Part shown: piece after piece, positions 9,078 through 19,678 of the stretch
How positions within the stretch are numbered: the stretch's first letter is position 1
Layout of the letters: every line of letters starts with the position of its first letter
Origin: Amphibiibacter pelophylacis
GTDB taxonomy: Bacteria; Pseudomonadota; Gammaproteobacteria; Burkholderiales; Burkholderiaceae_C
Assembly (NCBI RefSeq): GCF_037688875.1
Contig: NZ_JAWDIE010000013.1
Coordinates: 1 to 64,000, forward strand
Direction of reading: 5' to 3'
Length of the DNA: 64,000 nt
Made by a program: the position numbers and the translations under genes
The notes under the pieces: generated by a model
The model's database searches: none
What the model was told of the DNA's origin: nothing
The model's input: only the letters and a program-made list of their open reading frames with translations

Positions 9078-9635
9078 ATGACCGATCCCGATGCGAAACC
9101 TGAAAACCTGGCCGTTGATCAGGTCCGGACCGACAGCCAGCGACTGCGCGCGCAGATCAACCGCCAGGCGCTGCCGCACCGCGCCTTTGCCCTGATCGGC
9201 GTGGCTGTTCTTGCGGCGCTGTGGTACTGGGTCGCCCGCGAACTTCTGGCGCTGGGCAGCAGCCTGACTTACGACACGATACAGGCCATGGACGGCCAGA
9301 TCACCCGCTTACTGCAGCGCGCCAGCCCTTATCTGTGGGGCGCGGTGGTGCTGGTCTGGACGCTGGTGATGCTGGCCATCGCCATGGCCTGGCTGCGCTG
9401 GCGGGGTCGCGAACTGCGCGCCCTGCCCGTCGATCCGCAGGCCTTCGCCGAAATGGCCCCGAGCCTGTGTGACGAAGTGCTGGACGTGATCGGCTGGTGC
9501 TGGACGGCGCCGCGCCGCGAACCGCTGACGCTGGGCGATCTTCAGCGCACGCTGACCGAGATCCGCCACGGCCGCATCGACAAACTGGCGCACATGCGCC
9601 GCCAGCAGGACTGGGTGGACGGCCTGCCTGGTTGA
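9078..9635 (+). CDS. Hypothetical two-helix membrane protein
   Basis: I do not recognise this 185-residue protein. It has a hydrophilic N-terminus of about 35 residues, a transmembrane helix at about 36-59, a short loop of about 25 residues, and a second helix at about 86-108. A cytoplasmic tail of about 75 residues follows, containing a Trp-Cys-Trp and a charged helical end. The second helix is followed by an Arg-Trp-Arg-Gly-Arg-Glu stretch, which supports a cytoplasmic C-terminus. It lies between the divergent algZ gene (103 bases away) and argH (44 bases downstream, same strand). A link to the AlgZ/AlgR pathway is only positional. Confidence 0.7.
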   Translation: MTDPDAKPENLAVDQVRTDSQRLRAQINRQALPHRAFALIGVAVLAALWYWVARELLALGSSLTYDTIQAMDGQITRLLQRASPYLWGAVVLVWTLVMLAIAMAWLRWRGRELRALPVDPQAFAEMAPSLCDEVLDVIGWCWTAPRREPLTLGDLQRTLTEIRHGRIDKLAHMRRQQDWVDGLPG

Positions 9636-9679
9636 AGATCCGCCCGAATCACGCACAACGTACAACGCCCCCGAGAACC

Positions 9680-11137
9680 ATGAACGCATCTTCTGACAGC
9701 CAGCTGCAGCGCAAGGACCAAGGCTGGTCCGCGCTGTTTTCCGAACCCATGAGCGAGCTCGTCCAGCGCTACACCGCCAGCGTCGGCTTCGACCAGCGCC
9801 TGTGGCGCGCCGACATCCGGGGCTCGCTGGCGCACGCGCGCATGCTGGGCCGCCAGGGGCTGATTTCTGCCCAGGACGTGGCCGACATCGAGCGCGGTCT
9901 GGCCGACATCGCCACCGAGATCGAAGCCGGTCGCTTCGAATGGAAGCTGATCCTGGAGGACGTCCACCTCAACATCGAAGCCGCGCTGACGCAGCGCGTG
10001 GGCGATGCGGGCAAGCGCCTGCACACCGGGCGCAGCCGCAACGACCAGGTCGCCACCGACATCCGCCTGTGGCTGCGCGACGAGATCGACGGCCTGGCCT
10101 CGCTGCTGGCGGCCATGCAGCTGGCGCTGCTGCGCGTGGCCGAACGCAGCGTGGACGTGATCCTGCCGGGCTTCACGCACATGCAGGTGGCGCAGCCGGT
10201 CAGCTTTGCGCACCACCTGCTGGCTTATGTCGAGATGTTTGCGCGTGACGCCGAGCGCCTGGCCGACCTGCGCAAGCGCGTCAACCGCCTGCCGCTGGGC
10301 GCGGCCGCTCTGGCGGGCACCAGCTACGCGCTGGACCGCGCCAGCGTCGCCGCCGAGCTGGGCTTTGATGCGCTGTGCGAAAACAGTCTGGACGCCGTCA
10401 GCGACCGCGATTTCGCCATCGAATTCACCGCCTTTGGCTCGCTGGTCATGGTGCACGTGTCGCGCCTGGCCGAAGAGATTGTTCTGTGGATGAGCCAGAA
10501 CTTCGCCTTCATCAACCTGTCCGACCGCTACTGCACCGGCAGCTCGATCATGCCGCAGAAGCGCAACCCCGACGTGGCCGAACTGGCGCGCGGCAAATCG
10601 GGCCGCGTGGTGGGCCACCTGATGGGCCTGATCACCCTGATGAAGGGTCAGCCGCTGGCCTACAACAAGGACAACCAGGAAGACAAGGAGCCGCTGTTCG
10701 ACACCGTGGACACGGTGCGCGACACGCTGCGCATCATGGCCGAAATGGTCGGCGGCGCCATCGATCCGGCGACCGGCGATGTCGATCCGAAAAACCCGGG
10801 CCTGACGGTCCAGCCCGAGGCCATGCGCAGCGCGGCGCTCAAGGGCTACGCCACCGCGACCGATCTGGCCGACCACCTGGTCAAGCACGGTGTGCCTTTC
10901 CGCGACGCGCACGAGGTGGTCGCGCACGGCGTCAAGCTGGCGATGGAACGCGGCCTGGACCTGGCCGAACTGCCGCTGGCTGACCTGAAAGCGCTGCACC
11001 CGCAGGTCGGCGACGACGTGCTGTCCGTGCTGACGCTGGAGGGCTCGCTGTCCGCCCGCCAGGTCGTGGGTGGCACCGCCCCGGTGCGCGTGCGCGAGCA
11101 GATCGCCCGCCACCAGGCGCGCCTGGCGGGGGCCTGA
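9680..11137 (+). CDS. argH: Argininosuccinate lyase
   Basis: This enzyme catalyses the last step of arginine biosynthesis, splitting argininosuccinate into arginine and fumarate, as a cytoplasmic homotetramer of the fumarase/aspartase superfamily. The superfamily signature Gly-Ser-Ser-Ile-Met-Pro-Gln-Lys-Arg-Asn-Pro begins at residue 287. The His-Thr-Gly-Arg-Ser-Arg-Asn-Asp-Gln motif and the Asp-Val-His-Leu-Asn-Ile-Glu motif lie in the N-terminal third. At 485 residues it is slightly longer than the usual 460 because of a short N-terminal extension. ATG 9680 starts the conserved region best. It is followed after 50 bases by lldD. Confidence 0.97.
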   Translation: MNASSDSQLQRKDQGWSALFSEPMSELVQRYTASVGFDQRLWRADIRGSLAHARMLGRQGLISAQDVADIERGLADIATEIEAGRFEWKLILEDVHLNIEAALTQRVGDAGKRLHTGRSRNDQVATDIRLWLRDEIDGLASLLAAMQLALLRVAERSVDVILPGFTHMQVAQPVSFAHHLLAYVEMFARDAERLADLRKRVNRLPLGAAALAGTSYALDRASVAAELGFDALCENSLDAVSDRDFAIEFTAFGSLVMVHVSRLAEEIVLWMSQNFAFINLSDRYCTGSSIMPQKRNPDVAELARGKSGRVVGHLMGLITLMKGQPLAYNKDNQEDKEPLFDTVDTVRDTLRIMAEMVGGAIDPATGDVDPKNPGLTVQPEAMRSAALKGYATATDLADHLVKHGVPFRDAHEVVAHGVKLAMERGLDLAELPLADLKALHPQVGDDVLSVLTLEGSLSARQVVGGTAPVRVREQIARHQARLAGA

Positions 11138-11187
11138 AGCAGCGGCCTGAATAACTTCATTCCAACAACATCCCAAGGAGACATTCC

Positions 11188-12356
11188 ATGCTGCCCTGCT
11201 GCAACCCGACCATCACCAACATCGAAGACCTGCGCCGCCTGGCCCAGCGCCGCGTGCCGCGCATGTTCTACGACTACGCCGATTCGGGCTCGTGGACGGA
11301 GCACACCTACCGCAGCAACACCAGCGCCTTCCAGGACATCCAGCTGCGCCAGCGCGTGGCCGTGGACATGACGAACCGCAGCACGGCCACTACCATGGTT
11401 GGCCTGCCGGTGCGCATGCCGGTGGCGCTGGCACCCACGGGCCTGACAGGGATGCAGCACGCCGACGGCGAGATTCTGGCCGCGCGCGCCGCGGAAAAAT
11501 TCGGCGTGCCTTTCTGCCTGTCCACCATGAGCATCTGCTCGATCGAGGACGTGGCCTCGTACACGCAAAAGCCCTTCTGGTTCCAGCTGTACATGATGAA
11601 GGACCGCGATTTCATGTCGCGCCTGATCCAGCGCGCCAAAGCCGCGCAGTGCTCGGCGCTGGTGCTGACGCTGGATCTGCAGATTCTGGGCCAGCGCCAC
11701 AAGGATCTGAAAAACGGCCTGTCCGCGCCCCCGAAGCTCACGGTGCGCAACATCCTGAACATGGCGACCAAGCCGCGCTGGTGCCTGGGCATGGCCAAAA
11801 CGCAGCGCCGCGAGTTCCGCAACATCGTCGGTCACGTCACGGGCGTGGAGAACATGTCCTCGCTGTCCAGCTGGACCGCCGACCAGTTCGACCCCAGCCT
11901 GAACTGGGACGACGTGCAGTGGGTGAAGGACCAGTGGGGCGGCAAGCTCATCATCAAGGGCATTCTGGACGCCGATGACGCCGTGCTGGCGGCCAACTCC
12001 GGCGCCGACGCGCTGATCGTCTCCAACCACGGCGGCCGCCAGCTGGACGGCGCGGCACCCGCCATCGAGATCCTGCCGGAGATCGTTTCGGCGGTGGGCG
12101 ACCGCATCGAGGTCTGGATGGACAGCGGCATCCGCTCGGGCCAGGACGTGCTCAAGGCTTGGGCGCTGGGCGCCAAAGGCACGATGATCGGCCGCGCTTT
12201 CCTGTACGGCCTGGGCGCCATGGGCGAGGCCGGGGTGACCAAAGCCCTGGAAATCATTCACAAAGAGCTCGATGTCACCATGGCTTTGTGCGGTTATCGC
12301 GACATCCAGCAGGTGAATCACAATATCCTTCGCCATCCCCCGCAAATGAAGAGACC

Positions 12357-12360
<4 letters not shown>
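11188..12360 (+). CDS. lldD: FMN-dependent L-lactate dehydrogenase / alpha-hydroxy-acid oxidase
   Basis: The 390-residue TIM-barrel flavoprotein oxidises L-lactate (or a similar 2-hydroxy acid) to pyruvate, probably passing electrons to the quinone pool at the inner membrane. The FMN-dehydrogenase signature Ser-Asn-His-Gly-Gly-Arg-Gln-Leu-Asp-Gly begins at residue 279 and contains catalytic H281. Pro-Val-Ala-Leu-Ala-Pro-Thr-Gly near residue 75 and Asp-Ser-Gly-Ile-Arg near 310 are FMN contacts. An AAGGAG sits eight bases before ATG 11188. The stop overlaps the ABC exporter start as ATGA. No LldR regulator or lactate permease is adjacent, so another 2-hydroxy acid remains possible. Confidence 0.88.
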
Positions 12361-14225
<1,865 letters not shown>

Positions 14226-14278
14226 CGCTGCGCAGCGGCCAGCGCGATAATGCCGTCATCTCTGCCCAAGTTTCTGCC

Positions 14279-15301
14279 ATGACTGATTTTTCCGCTCCCG
14301 CCGCCGCTCTCTACCCCGCCGCCCGCCCGCGCCGCCTGCGCCGCACGCCCACGCTGCGTGCGCTGACGCGCGAAAACAGCCTGAGCGCCGATCACCTCAT
14401 CTACCCCGTTTTCGTGCTGGAGGGCAGCGGCCGCAGCGAGCCCGTGACCAGCATGCCCGGCGTCAGCCGCCACAGCCTGGACGGCCTGCTGCGCGTGGCC
14501 GAAAGCTGCGCCGAACTGGGCGTGAACGTGCTGGCGCTCTTCCCCGTGATCGACGCCAGCCGCAAAACGCCTGACGGCGCCGAGGCGCTCAACCCCGAAG
14601 GCCTGGTGCCCACCGTGCTGCGCGCGGTGAAGGAGCGCTTTCCCCAGATCGCCCTGCTGACCGACGTGGCGCTGGACCCCTACACCAGCCACGGCCAGGA
14701 CGGCCTGATCGACGCCAGTGGCTACGTCCTGAACGACGAAACCCTGGCTGTGCTGCGCCAGCAGGCGCTGGTGCAGGCGCAGGCCGGGGCCGACATCGTC
14801 GCGCCCAGCGACATGATGGACGGCCGCGTCGGCGCCATCCGCCAGACGCTGGAAGGCGCCGGGCAGATTCACACCGCCATCATGGCCTACAGCGCCAAGT
14901 TCGCCAGCAGCTACTACGGCCCCTTCCGCGATGCGGTCGGCAGTAGCGGCAACTTGGGCAAAAGCGACAAGAAAACCTACCAGATGGATCCGGCCAACAG
15001 CGACGAGGCCCTGCGCGAAGTGGCCCAGGACCTGGCCGAAGGCGCTGACATGGTCATGGTCAAGCCGGGCATGCCCTATCTGGACGTGGTGCGCCGCGTC
15101 AAGGACGCCTTTGCCGTGCCGACCTACGCCTACCAGGTCAGCGGCGAATACGCCATGCACAAGGCCGCCGCCGCCAACGGCTGGCTGGATCACGACGCGG
15201 TGATGATGGAATCGCTGATGGCCTTCCGCCGCGCGGGCGCCGATGGCGTACTGACCTATTTCGCGCTGGACGCCGCCCGCTGGCTGCGCGACCACGCCTG
15301 A
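14279..15301 (+). CDS. hemB: Delta-aminolevulinic acid dehydratase (porphobilinogen synthase)
   Basis: This enzyme condenses two 5-aminolevulinates to porphobilinogen in haem synthesis. The 340-residue TIM-barrel protein has the two active-site lysines at K207 (Tyr-Ser-Ala-Lys-Phe-Ala-Ser) and K262 (Met-Val-Lys-Pro-Gly-Met-Pro). The metal-site segment reads Thr-Asp-Val-Ala-Leu-Asp-Pro-Tyr-Thr-Ser-His-Gly, lacking the zinc-binding cysteines. It therefore belongs to the magnesium-dependent type known from Pseudomonas. ATG 14279 is 53 bases after the exporter stop. The gene continues a rightward run ending at gltL. Confidence 0.96.
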   Translation: MTDFSAPAAALYPAARPRRLRRTPTLRALTRENSLSADHLIYPVFVLEGSGRSEPVTSMPGVSRHSLDGLLRVAESCAELGVNVLALFPVIDASRKTPDGAEALNPEGLVPTVLRAVKERFPQIALLTDVALDPYTSHGQDGLIDASGYVLNDETLAVLRQQALVQAQAGADIVAPSDMMDGRVGAIRQTLEGAGQIHTAIMAYSAKFASSYYGPFRDAVGSSGNLGKSDKKTYQMDPANSDEALREVAQDLAEGADMVMVKPGMPYLDVVRRVKDAFAVPTYAYQVSGEYAMHKAAAANGWLDHDAVMMESLMAFRRAGADGVLTYFALDAARWLRDHA

Positions 15302-15317
15302 GCGGCCGCGCCCCGCC

Positions 15318-15908
15318 ATGCCGCACTGCGTGCTGGTGCAGGCTGCGCAGGCGCAGCAGATCATCAGCAAATCGCGCTTCATCGCGCTGGTCCAGCCCTG
15401 CGACAGCGCGCAGGCCACGCAGGATTTCCTGGACGGCGTCCAGGCGCAGTACCCCGATGCGCGCCACATCGCCCACGCCTGGCGGCGCCTGAGCCCGCAA
15501 GGCCTGCAGCAGCGCTTTTCGGACGCGGGCGAGCCCAGCGGCACAGCCGGCAAACCCGTGCTGCAGCTGCTGGAAGGCCGCGAGCTCATCAACACCGCCC
15601 TCGCTGTCGTGCGCTACTTTGGCGGCATCAAGCTGGGCACCGGGGGCCTCGTGCGCGCCTACGCGGGCACCGCGCGCCTGGCGCTGGACGCGGCGGGCAG
15701 CCAGCCCTGGATCGCCCAGGCGCTGGGCCAGGTGCGGCTGGACTACGCGCGCCTGGCCCCTTTCGAGCGCGAACTCGCCGCGCTCGACGGCCAGATTCTG
15801 GAGCGCCTTTTCGACGCCAGCGTCACCCTGCAGATCAGCCTGCCGCTGGCCCACCAGCCCGAACTGGCGCAGCGCTGGGGCTGGGTGAATGCGGGGAACA
15901 CGGGCTGA
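15318..15908 (+). CDS. yigZ: IMPACT/YigZ family protein
   Basis: This 196-residue protein belongs to the conserved UPF0029/IMPACT family. The hallmark lies at about residues 60-115: His-Ile-Ala-His-Ala-Trp, then Ser-Asp-Ala-Gly-Glu-Pro-Ser-Gly-Thr-Ala-Gly-Lys-Pro, and Val-Arg-Tyr-Phe-Gly-Gly-Ile-Lys-Leu-Gly. A second ferredoxin-like half follows. Family members bind nucleic acid or ribosome-associated factors; the exact bacterial role is unsettled. It begins 16 bases after hemB and is likely cotranscribed. A weak GC stem followed by six T (around 15949-15957) lies between it and tgt. Confidence 0.88.
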   Translation: MPHCVLVQAAQAQQIISKSRFIALVQPCDSAQATQDFLDGVQAQYPDARHIAHAWRRLSPQGLQQRFSDAGEPSGTAGKPVLQLLEGRELINTALAVVRYFGGIKLGTGGLVRAYAGTARLALDAAGSQPWIAQALGQVRLDYARLAPFERELAALDGQILERLFDASVTLQISLPLAHQPELAQRWGWVNAGNTG

Positions 15909-15984
15909 GGCCAAGATCGGCGATACTTCTGCGCTGCTGGGCCACGGCCCCCTTTTTTGCGCAGTTCACCTCCTTTTTCTGGCC

Positions 15985-17124
15985 ATGCTCAACTTCCAGC
16001 TTCTCAAAACCCACGGCAAGGCGCGGCGCGGCACGCTGACGCTCAACCACGGTGTGGTGCAGACGCCCATTTTCATGCCGGTAGGCACTTACGGCACCGT
16101 CAAGGGCGTGGCGCCCGACAGCCTGCGCGCCATGAACGCGCAGATCATTCTGGGCAACACCTTTCATCTGTGGCTGCGTCCGGGGCTGGACGTGATGCGC
16201 CAGTTCGGCGGCCTGCACCGCTTCGAGGCCTGGGACAAACCCATCCTGACCGATTCGGGCGGTTTCCAGGTCTGGTCACTGGGCGCCATGCGCAAGATCA
16301 GCGAAGAAGGCGTGAAATTCGCCAGCCCCGTCAACGGCGACAAGCTCTTCCTGACGCCCGAAACCAGCATGCAGATCCAGACGGTGCTCAACTCGGACAT
16401 CGTCATGCAGTTCGACGAGTGCACGCCCTACGAAACCAAAGGGCAGATCACCACCGAGCGCGAAGCACGCGCCAGCATGGAACTCAGCCTGCGCTGGGCC
16501 AAGCGCTGCCAGGACGAATTCGCGCGGCTGGAGAACCCCAACGCGCTGTTTGGCATCGTCCAGGGCGGCATGTTCGAGGGCCTGCGCGACGCCTCGCTGG
16601 CCGGGCTGGCCGAGCTGGATCTGCCCGGCTACGCCATCGGCGGCCTGTCGGTGGGCGAGCCCAAAGAGGACATGCAGCGCATTCAGGCCCACATCGCGCA
16701 CCAGCTGCCCGCGCACAAACCGCGCTACCTGATGGGCGTGGGCACGCCCGAAGATCTGGTCGAAGGCGTGTCGCAGGGCGTGGACATGTTCGACTGCGTG
16801 ATGCCCACGCGCAACGCGCGCAATGGCCACCTGTTCACCCGCTTTGGCGATCTGCGCCTGCGCAATGCGCGCTACAAGACCGACGAGCGCCCCATCGACC
16901 TGAGCTGCACCTGCAGCACCTGCGCGCAATTCTCGCGCGCCTATCTGCACCACCTGGACCGCTGCGGCGAGATGCTGGGCCCCATGCTGACCACCGTGCA
17001 CAACCTGCACTACTACCTGAACCTGATGCAGGAGATGCGCGACGCACTCGACGCGGGCACCTTTGACGCCTGGCGCGCGCAGTTTCACGCCGATCGCGCG
17101 CGGGGCCCTGATTCAGCGGTCTGA
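15985..17124 (+). CDS. tgt: Queuine tRNA-ribosyltransferase (TGT)
   Basis: This enzyme exchanges guanine 34 for preQ1 in GUN-anticodon tRNAs, the base-insertion step of queuosine synthesis. The 379-residue protein has the substrate-binding aspartate D90 in Asp-Ser-Gly-Gly-Phe-Gln. The catalytic nucleophile is D270 in Phe-Asp-Cys-Val-Met-Pro-Thr-Arg. The zinc site starts with C308, C310 and C313 and is completed by a downstream histidine in Tyr-Leu-His-His. ATG 15985 is the start conserved in the family; the frame extends upstream but without conserved sequence. No queA, yajC or secD follows, so the common tgt-yajC-secDF linkage is absent here. Confidence 0.97.
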   Translation: MLNFQLLKTHGKARRGTLTLNHGVVQTPIFMPVGTYGTVKGVAPDSLRAMNAQIILGNTFHLWLRPGLDVMRQFGGLHRFEAWDKPILTDSGGFQVWSLGAMRKISEEGVKFASPVNGDKLFLTPETSMQIQTVLNSDIVMQFDECTPYETKGQITTEREARASMELSLRWAKRCQDEFARLENPNALFGIVQGGMFEGLRDASLAGLAELDLPGYAIGGLSVGEPKEDMQRIQAHIAHQLPAHKPRYLMGVGTPEDLVEGVSQGVDMFDCVMPTRNARNGHLFTRFGDLRLRNARYKTDERPIDLSCTCSTCAQFSRAYLHHLDRCGEMLGPMLTTVHNLHYYLNLMQEMRDALDAGTFDAWRAQFHADRARGPDSAV

Positions 17125-17248
17125 CCAGGGGCTTTCCCTGGCCGAAGGCGGCCTTGCGCGAAACTGACGTCTCCCATCACTATACTGCGCTGCATTCGCA
17201 GCCTGACTCTGCCCACGGATCCGTTTTATTCTTTCAAGGAGAACTGCC

Positions 17249-18151
17249 ATGTTCCAGAAAAGCCTGTTCACTGTTGCCCTGCTGGCGGCCGCCACCTCGG
17301 CCATCGCCCAGCCTGCGTCCACCCTGGACAAGGTCAAGGAATCCGGCACCATCACCATGGGCGTGCGCGACTCGTCCGGCGCCCTGTCTTACACGCTGGG
17401 CGACGGCAAGTACACCGGCTACCACGTCGAAATCTGCCAGCGCATCATCGACAACATCGAAAAACAGGTCGGCAAAAAGCTGACGGTCAAGTACCAGCCC
17501 GTCACCTCGCAGAACCGCATCCCGCTGGTGCAGAACGGCACCGTGGACCTCGAGTGTGGTTCCACCACCAACAACCTGACCCGCCAGAAAGACGTAGCCT
17601 TCGCCGACACCACCTTCGTCGAGGAAGTGCGCGTTGCGGTCAAGGCCAGCTCGGGCATCAACGGCATCGCCGACCTGAATGGCAAGACGGTGGCGACCAC
17701 CACCGGCACGACCTCGGTGCAGACGCTGCGCAAGAACGAACGCGCCCGTGGCATCGACTTCAAGGAAGTGTTTGGCAAAGACCACGCAGACAGCTTCCTG
17801 CTGCTGTCGTCAGGCCGCGCCGACGCCTTCGTGATGGACGGTTCGCTGCTGGCGGGCAACATCGCCAACTCGCCCAACCCGGCCGAGTTCAAGATCGTTG
17901 GCGCGCCGCTGAGCGTGGAGCCCATCGCCATCATGTTCCGCAAGGACGACGCAGGCATCAAGAAAGCCGCTGACGACACCATCGTCGCGCTGGCCAAGAG
18001 CGGTGAGCTGGAAAAGCTCTACACCAAGTGGTTTCTGAACCCCATCCCGCCCAAAGGCGTGAAGCTGAACCTGCCGATGTCCGAGAACATGAAAAAGGTC
18101 ATCGCCAGCCCCAACGACAAGCCGGCTGAGGACTACGCAGCAGCCAAGTGA
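17249..18151 (+). CDS. gltI: Glutamate/aspartate ABC transporter, periplasmic binding protein
   Basis: This is the solute-binding protein of the GltIJKL importer. A classic Sec signal peptide (about 1-20) ends Ala-Ile-Ala before Gln-Pro. The mature protein shows family 3 binding-protein features: Gly-Val-Arg-Asp-Ser-Ser-Gly-Ala-Leu-Ser, Gly-Tyr-His-Val-Glu-Ile-Cys and the Thr-Thr-Gly-Thr-Thr-Ser-Val ligand loop. An AAGGAG precedes ATG 17249 by eight bases. A TATACT minus-10-like hexamer lies at 17181-17186 without a good minus-35. The gene is separated from the permease genes by a strong hairpin, which would favour high binding-protein levels. Confidence 0.95.
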   Translation: MFQKSLFTVALLAAATSAIAQPASTLDKVKESGTITMGVRDSSGALSYTLGDGKYTGYHVEICQRIIDNIEKQVGKKLTVKYQPVTSQNRIPLVQNGTVDLECGSTTNNLTRQKDVAFADTTFVEEVRVAVKASSGINGIADLNGKTVATTTGTTSVQTLRKNERARGIDFKEVFGKDHADSFLLLSSGRADAFVMDGSLLAGNIANSPNPAEFKIVGAPLSVEPIAIMFRKDDAGIKKAADDTIVALAKSGELEKLYTKWFLNPIPPKGVKLNLPMSENMKKVIASPNDKPAEDYAAAK

Positions 18152-18164
18152 TTCTGGCTCCAGC

Positions 18165-18208
18165 ATCCCCCAGGAGCTGTCTGACAGCCCCTGCGGGGAT
18201 TTTCTTTT
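18165..18208 (+). terminator. Intercistronic terminator/attenuator between gltI and gltJ
   Basis: The stem ATCCCC-CAGG-A-GCTGT pairs with ACAGC-C-CCTG-C-GGGGAT around a CTG loop. One A-C mismatch and one bulged C interrupt it, and TTTCTTTT follows. It begins 13 bases after the gltI stop and ends 29 bases before the gltJ start. It should end most transcripts after gltI and allow partial read-through into gltJKL. Confidence 0.85.
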
Positions 18209-18237
18209 GCTGCGCCTGATGTTCTGAAGGAATCGCC

Positions 18238-18996
18238 ATGGCCCTGGACTGGCACTTCATCTGCAATGACACCATCACCGGGGAGCTGGTCGCCAGCTGC
18301 CTGGGCAAGGGTCAGGATTACACTTACCTCGACTGGCTGCTGTCGGCCTGGGGCTGGACGGCCAAAGTGGCCTTCTCGGCGCTGGCCGTCGCGCTGATTG
18401 TCGGCACGCTGGTGGGCGCGCTGCGCACGCTGCAGGGCAACCGCCTGCTGGTCTTCATCGGTGACGCCTGGGTCGAGCTGTTCCGCAACATCCCGCTGCT
18501 GGTCCAGCTGTTCCTGTGGTACTACGCGCTGCCGGCCATTTTCCCCTCGCTGCAGGCCATTCCCGGCTTCGTGATGGTGGTGTTTGCACTGGGCTTTTTC
18601 ACCTCGGCGCGCATTGCCGAGCAGGTGCGTGCGGGTGTGTTCTCGCTGCCCAAGGGCCAGCGCTATGCGGGCATGGCCATGGGTTTCACCACCTTTCAGA
18701 CCTACCGTTATGTGCTGCTGCCCATGGCTTTCCGCATCATCATTCCGCCGCTGACCAGCGAGACGATGAACATCGTCAAGAACTCGTCGGTGGCTTTTGC
18801 GGTGTCCATCGCCGAGCTGACCATGTACGCCATGCAGGTGCAGGAAGAGACCTCGCGCGGCATCGAGGTCTATCTGGCGGTGACCACGCTCTACATCATC
18901 ACGGCGCTGTTCATCAACCGCGTGATGGCCTTCATCGAGAAGCGCGCACGCGTGCCGGGCTTTGTCGCTGCGGGCGGCATGGGCGGAGGACACTGA
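18238..18996 (+). CDS. gltJ: Glutamate/aspartate ABC transporter permease GltJ
   Basis: This inner-membrane permease has 252 residues and about five hydrophobic segments, of the HisM/GltJ type for polar amino acids. The N-terminus carries the family-specific extension Asp-Trp-His-Phe-Ile-Cys before the first helix (about 40-62). The binding-protein-dependent transport (EAA-like) loop appears around residues 140-165, with Ala-Arg-Ile-Ala-Glu-Gln-Val-Arg-Ala-Gly followed by Ala-Met-Gly-Phe. A GAAGGA lies seven bases before ATG 18238. The stop is one base from the gltK start, so translation is probably coupled. Confidence 0.94.
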   Translation: MALDWHFICNDTITGELVASCLGKGQDYTYLDWLLSAWGWTAKVAFSALAVALIVGTLVGALRTLQGNRLLVFIGDAWVELFRNIPLLVQLFLWYYALPAIFPSLQAIPGFVMVVFALGFFTSARIAEQVRAGVFSLPKGQRYAGMAMGFTTFQTYRYVLLPMAFRIIIPPLTSETMNIVKNSSVAFAVSIAELTMYAMQVQEETSRGIEVYLAVTTLYIITALFINRVMAFIEKRARVPGFVAAGGMGGGH

Positions 18997-18997
18997 C

Positions 18998-19663
18998 ATG
19001 ACACTCGACTGGAGCGTACTGAACTGGGACCTGCTCTCCCAGTACGTCAGCAAGGGCTTCTGGTTCAGCATCCAGCTGACGCTGATCGCCACCCTGGGCG
19101 GCGTCGCGCTGGGCACGGTGCTGGCGCTGATGCGTCTGTCAGGGAAAGCGGTGCTGGCCATTCCAGCCACCGTTTATGTCAACGGCATGCGCTCGATCCC
19201 GCTGGTGATGGTGATCCTGTGGTTCTTCCTGCTGATGCCTTTCCTGCTGGGCCGCCCGCTGGGCGCCGAGCCTTCCGCCATCATCACCTTCATCGCTTTC
19301 GAGGCAGCGTATTTCTCCGAGATCGTGCGGGCGGGTATCCAGTCCATCCCGCGCGGGCAGATCCACGCCGGGCAGGCGCTGGGCATGACCTACAGCCAGA
19401 ACATGCAGCTGGTGGTGCTGCCGCAGGCCTTCCGCAACATGCTGCCGGTGTTCCTGACGCAGACCATCATCCTGTTCCAGGACACCTCGCTGGTTTATGC
19501 CATTGGCGCCTACGACCTGCTCAAGGGCTTCGAGACGGCCGGCAAGAACCTGGGCCGCCCGGTGGAGGCCTACCTGATCGCCGCCGTGGTGTATTTCGTC
19601 ATCTGTTTTGGCCTGTCCACGCTGGTCAAACGCCTGAACAAGAAGATTGCCATCATCCGCTGA
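18998..19663 (+). CDS. gltK: Glutamate/aspartate ABC transporter permease GltK
   Basis: This is the second permease subunit, 221 residues with about five transmembrane helices, forming the channel with GltJ. The EAA-like loop Glu-Ile-Val-Arg-Ala-Gly-Ile-Gln-Ser-Ile-Pro-Arg-Gly and Ala-Leu-Gly-Met-Thr contacts the ATPase. The short N-terminus (Asp-Trp-Ser-Val-Leu-Asn-Trp) is typical. GGCGGAGG lies just before ATG 18998, inside the end of gltJ. It is followed after 15 bases by gltL. Confidence 0.94.
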   Translation: MTLDWSVLNWDLLSQYVSKGFWFSIQLTLIATLGGVALGTVLALMRLSGKAVLAIPATVYVNGMRSIPLVMVILWFFLLMPFLLGRPLGAEPSAIITFIAFEAAYFSEIVRAGIQSIPRGQIHAGQALGMTYSQNMQLVVLPQAFRNMLPVFLTQTIILFQDTSLVYAIGAYDLLKGFETAGKNLGRPVEAYLIAAVVYFVICFGLSTLVKRLNKKIAIIR

Positions 19664-19678
19664 TGGCCTGGAGCAGTC

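Noticed and set aside
9542..11176. Long minus-strand open frame opposite argH
   Set aside because: High GC content keeps the antisense frame open; it encodes His/Gln/Arg-rich low-complexity sequence without family motifs, while argH on the other strand is complete.
17154..17186. Full sigma-70 promoter for gltI
   Set aside because: TATACT is present, but the only TTGCGC lies 21 bases upstream and other candidates do not fit, so only a minus-10-like box is noted.
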